From Oscillospiraceae bacterium (lineage in GTDB: Bacteria > Bacillota > Clostridia > Oscillospirales > Ruminococcaceae), in the NCBI GenBank assembly GCA_015067375.1, contig SVMQ01000088.1, positions 1-8,325 on the forward strand: DNA of 8,325 nt, read 5' to 3'. Of this stretch, positions 5,904 to 8,325 are shown piece by piece (position 1 is the first letter of the stretch; each line of letters opens with the position of its first letter). A program made the position numbers and the translations under genes. Under the pieces are notes generated by a model, which worked only from the letters and a program-made list of their open reading frames with translations, did no database searches and was not told where the DNA came from.

Positions 5904-8325
5904 TCAGACTGATACAGCCATATCACAGGAGAAAGAGTAGATGTATATCTCCTTTACCTTTATTCCTGTCATTATGGGTAGTATCGTGCGGTATATGGAA
6001 AGCTGTCGGGAATATGCCTCCAGCTCCTTTTCAAGGTTTTGTTTCGTATCGCTCTTGTAGTCAACGAGGACTATTCCGTCATCCTCCACAAAGAACATAT
6101 CGGCGCGGCCTTGTATTATCGTGTTTCCGTCCTGCTCGACGTAGATGTCGCGTGCAGGGACTTCGGCAAATATCGGATACTCGCGCTCTATCTGTTTAGA
6201 GCGAAGCATACGCTGTCCAAGCTCGCTTGCAAAGAAAGCGGCTATGTGCTGCGGCTTTACTGCTTTATGCTCCTCAGGACTGAGTACGCCGCGCTCCAGC
6301 TGCTTCGCAAGTATCTCGGTGCAGTAAGCGACGTCTGCCGTCCTGCCTTTGATGACTTCAGCAAGCGGAAAATGCTCCATTACATGGTGGTAGGCGTCAC
6401 CCACCTCCTTGCCCGAAAGCACTCCGCGCGGCAGGAATGACGGCTTGCTCATGAATACCATACCGCCTGTCATGTTATCCTCATGTACCTGCTCGTCGAT
6501 CATGTGCGCTATCTCGGTAACGGTGAATTTGCTGCGCGCGGATGCCTGCTGCTCATGTTCATAACGCTGCTCGATCGCAGTGCAGATGCGCGCCGCTGCC
6601 GCATCGTCGGGGATGCACCCCAGACGGATAAGCTCTTTTTCAGTGCTGTCAGGCGTATCAGGTACTTCACAAGTCAGCTTTATGCTCAGCAGCCTATCTC
6701 CGAATACTGTCGGAGTATCCGTTATCACGCTGCCGCCCGAATATCTCAGCATAGAGGCAAGTATCCAGTCGATAAGTCCGTCCTCTGACATGGCAAAGTC
6801 GGGCGTGAAATTATCGGTGCGAAGCGCGTCGATGTCCTTTGCCTTGCATCTGCCTGTCATTATCAGCTTTTCGCGTGCGCGTGTCATAGCGACATACAGC
6901 AGACGAAGCTCTTCGCCTTTTTGCTTTTGCTCCTCTGCCATAGCTATCGCGGTGTAGCCGAATGGCTTGTAGCGATAGCGCATATCCACATCCACATAGC
7001 GCAGACCTATTCCCGCGCCGCGGTTGAATACCATAGCGCCGCTCATATCGCGCTTGTTTGTGTCCTTGCCAAGCTCGGACAGAATGACTATCGGCATCTC
7101 AAGACCCTTAGAAGCATGGAAGGTCATTATCTTGACGGAGTTGTCGGCGCTCTCAGCAGTAACTGCTTCGTCAAAGCTCTCGCTGTTGTCGCGCACGCTG
7201 TCGGTATAGCGAAGAAAATCGCCAAGCGTGCCGCCGCCGTTATTCTCGAAATCTGCCGCGTATTTAAGCAGCAGTCGTATGTTGGCAAGGCGCTGACTGC
7301 CCTGCTCATAGGTCGAGATGACCGCAAAGAAATCCGTGTCGTCGTATATCTTGCGGATAAGTCGCTCTATTGAGTTGTTAGCCATGAAGGAGCGGAATTC
7401 AGTGAGGTTTTCCATAAACCTGACGCACTTAGGATGCCCCTCGTTGCGAAGCAGTGCAAGTCCGCTTTCCGTAAGCTCATCGGTGAATGCGCCGAAAGCA
7501 GTGCTGTCAGCAGCTCTCGCACACGCGCTTATGCAAGCAAACAGCGAAGCATTCTTATAATGCTCATACAGCGGAGTCAGGTCAGTTGCAGCAGCCTTGC
7601 CCTTGTCGATGCCGAGTATGCCCAGCCTTGCCTCGGCAAGCTCCTGTGCATCCATCATGTACAGCGGTGACATAAGCACCTGCAGCAGCTCTTCATCGCG
7701 CAAGGGGTTGTCTATAACTTTGAGATAATTCAGTATCAGCGATATCTCCTCAGAGCCGAGGTAGCTTTTTGTGCTGCCTGTATTGACGGGAATACCGTAG
7801 CGCTCCAGCTCCTGCTTGTACAGCGCTGAGTGGGTGGAAGCACGCAATAAAATGCAGAAATCGCCGTAGCGACACATACGCGTGGTGGTATCGTCGTTTT
7901 TAACGCGAAAGCCCTCTGTCAGCATTCTGTTTATCAAAGCGGCGGTGTAGCGCGCCTCTGCAAGCGGCTTGTCTCTTTCTGCTTCATAGTCCAGCAGATG
8001 CAGCTCTGAGGTGCAGTCGCAGTCTGTTTCGGGATAGGATGCGCCGCACACCAGCTTTGTGCTGTCGTTGTAGTCAACATCGCCGTACTTCTGGGTCATA
8101 AGTCCCGTGAACATTGCATTTACGGTATCTATAACCTGCTGACGGCTGCGGAAATTTTTATTCAGCGGCAGGGGTGTATGCTTTGCGCCTAATGTGAATA
8201 CGCGGCAGCCGCTCTTTATCCTACGGGCATGAGGGAGCTTTTTGCATCCTTTCTGTCGCAGCTTTGACAGTATGCCTTTTGGAAGTGCCGTCAGTCGTTG
8301 ATCTGCTAATGGCTCACACAGGGAG
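5904..8325 (-). CDS. addA: ATP-dependent helicase/nuclease subunit A (AddA), C-terminal part, 5' end outside window
   Basis: AddA is the UvrD-like helicase plus nuclease subunit of AddAB, the Gram-positive counterpart of RecBCD, which resects double-strand breaks up to Chi for RecA. Visible in order: LNKNFRSR (about 8142-8165), a helicase motif; KIMTFHASKGLE (motif V, about 7098-7133); EELRLLYVAMTRAREK (motif VI, about 6867-6914); then a C-terminal RecB-type nuclease with GDAYHH (about 6381-6401), GRADMFF (about 6093-6110) and the catalytic core VLVDYKSD (about 6045-6068). The Asp and Lys of DYK and the Asp of GRAD are present, so the nuclease looks active. The helicase-nuclease order and length fit AddA (about 1200 aa in full). 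An ATG at 8112-8114 is not the start, because NFRSR lies upstream in frame. The frame stays open to 8325, but beyond about 8170 it no longer resembles AddA. addB normally precedes addA and would lie to the right. Confidence 0.93.
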   Translation of the reverse strand, partial: SLCEPLADQRLTALPKGILSKLRQKGCKKLPHARRIKSGCRVFTLGAKHTPLPLNKNFRSRQQVIDTVNAMFTGLMTQKYGDVDYNDSTKLVCGASYPETDCDCTSELHLLDYEAERDKPLAEARYTAALINRMLTEGFRVKNDDTTTRMCRYGDFCILLRASTHSALYKQELERYGIPVNTGSTKSYLGSEEISLILNYLKVIDNPLRDEELLQVLMSPLYMMDAQELAEARLGILGIDKGKAAATDLTPLYEHYKNASLFACISACARAADSTAFGAFTDELTESGLALLRNEGHPKCVRFMENLTEFRSFMANNSIERLIRKIYDDTDFFAVISTYEQGSQRLANIRLLLKYAADFENNGGGTLGDFLRYTDSVRDNSESFDEAVTAESADNSVKIMTFHASKGLEMPIVILSELGKDTNKRDMSGAMVFNRGAGIGLRYVDVDMRYRYKPFGYTAIAMAEEQKQKGEELRLLYVAMTRAREKLIMTGRCKAKDIDALRTDNFTPDFAMSEDGLIDWILASMLRYSGGSVITDTPTVFGDRLLSIKLTCEVPDTPDSTEKELIRLGCIPDDAAAARICTAIEQRYEHEQQASARSKFTVTEIAHMIDEQVHEDNMTGGMVFMSKPSFLPRGVLSGKEVGDAYHHVMEHFPLAEVIKGRTADVAYCTEILAKQLERGVLSPEEHKAVKPQHIAAFFASELGQRMLRSKQIEREYPIFAEVPARDIYVEQDGNTIIQGRADMFFVEDDGIVLVDYKSDTKQNLEKELEAYSRQLSIYRTILPIMTGIKVKEIYIYSFSCDMAVSV
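8172..8325 (-). other. Open but AddA-unlike stretch at the right edge
   Basis: The addA frame continues without a stop for about 51 codons, but the translation (for example GILSKLRQKGCKKLPHA) is rich in Lys, Arg and Cys and matches no AddA segment I know. In AddA, the motif GDxKQSIYxFR lies about 40 residues before NFRSR and should fall near 8245-8280. It is absent here in all three minus-strand frames. The stretch may be a divergent region, an insertion, a rearrangement, or an assembly error close to a contig end. No RNA gene or mobile element is recognisable. Confidence 0.5.

Noticed and set aside
8112..8114. ATG as the start of addA
   Set aside because: The conserved NFRSR helicase motif lies upstream in the same open frame, so this is an internal methionine.
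8172..8325. Mobile element or group II intron end inserted in addA
   Set aside because: I see no inverted repeats, transposase fragment, intron domain V/VI hairpin or target duplication; the break is reported without naming a cause.
1..8325. CRISPR array, tRNA, rRNA, riboswitch or phage-defence cassette
   Set aside because: No regularly spaced repeats, cloverleaf sequences or defence-type genes were seen; nearly the whole window is explained by ordinary coding sequence, and AddA alone is not a defence system.

Overview
The window is a compact stretch of bacterial chromosome. Seven genes run leftward on the minus strand, and one truncated gene at the left edge runs rightward and converges on them. 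Strong AGGAGG-type ribosome binding sites, moderate GC, single-digit gene spacing and protein types such as an AddA-type (not RecB-type) nuclease and a LacX-like epimerase point to a Gram-positive of the Clostridia. A plant-fibre or gut Ruminococcus/Oscillospiraceae relative is my best guess; this is inference, as no marker gene is present.

Layout from left to right. 1-748 (+) is the C-terminal third or so of a GH95 alpha-L-fucosidase-type glycosidase. 749-820 is a 72-base convergent spacer holding a strong hairpin terminator. 821-1693 (-) is a LacX-like aldose 1-epimerase and 1704-2396 (-) is araD, L-ribulose-5-phosphate 4-epimerase; together they form a two-gene sugar unit. 2397-2460 is a 64-base spacer with a TATAAT box, probably the araD promoter. 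2461-3102 (-) is a small alpha/beta hydrolase, 3093-3653 (-) a nitroreductase-family flavoprotein, 3655-4623 (-) a cytoplasmic-type asparaginase, 4631-5884 (-) an exported, membrane-anchored beta-propeller protein, and 5904-8325 (-) the C-terminal part of addA, the helicase-nuclease subunit A of the AddAB recombination complex. No gene-free stretch exceeds 72 bases.

The five genes from addA to the hydrolase are spaced by 19, 7, 1 and -10 bases with no terminator between them, so they are probably one transcript and partly translationally coupled. Their functions (DNA repair, an extracytoplasmic propeller, asparagine breakdown, flavin redox, esterase-like) do not make an obvious pathway. The araD/epimerase pair fits pentose or hexose use and may be functionally related to the converging GH95 enzyme, which releases L-sugars from plant or host glycans.

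I do not see a clearly new biological system here. Two points deserve a second look: the propeller gene seems to start at ACG where an ATG is expected, and the AddA resemblance stops abruptly about 150 bases from the right edge, where a helicase motif should be visible but is not.
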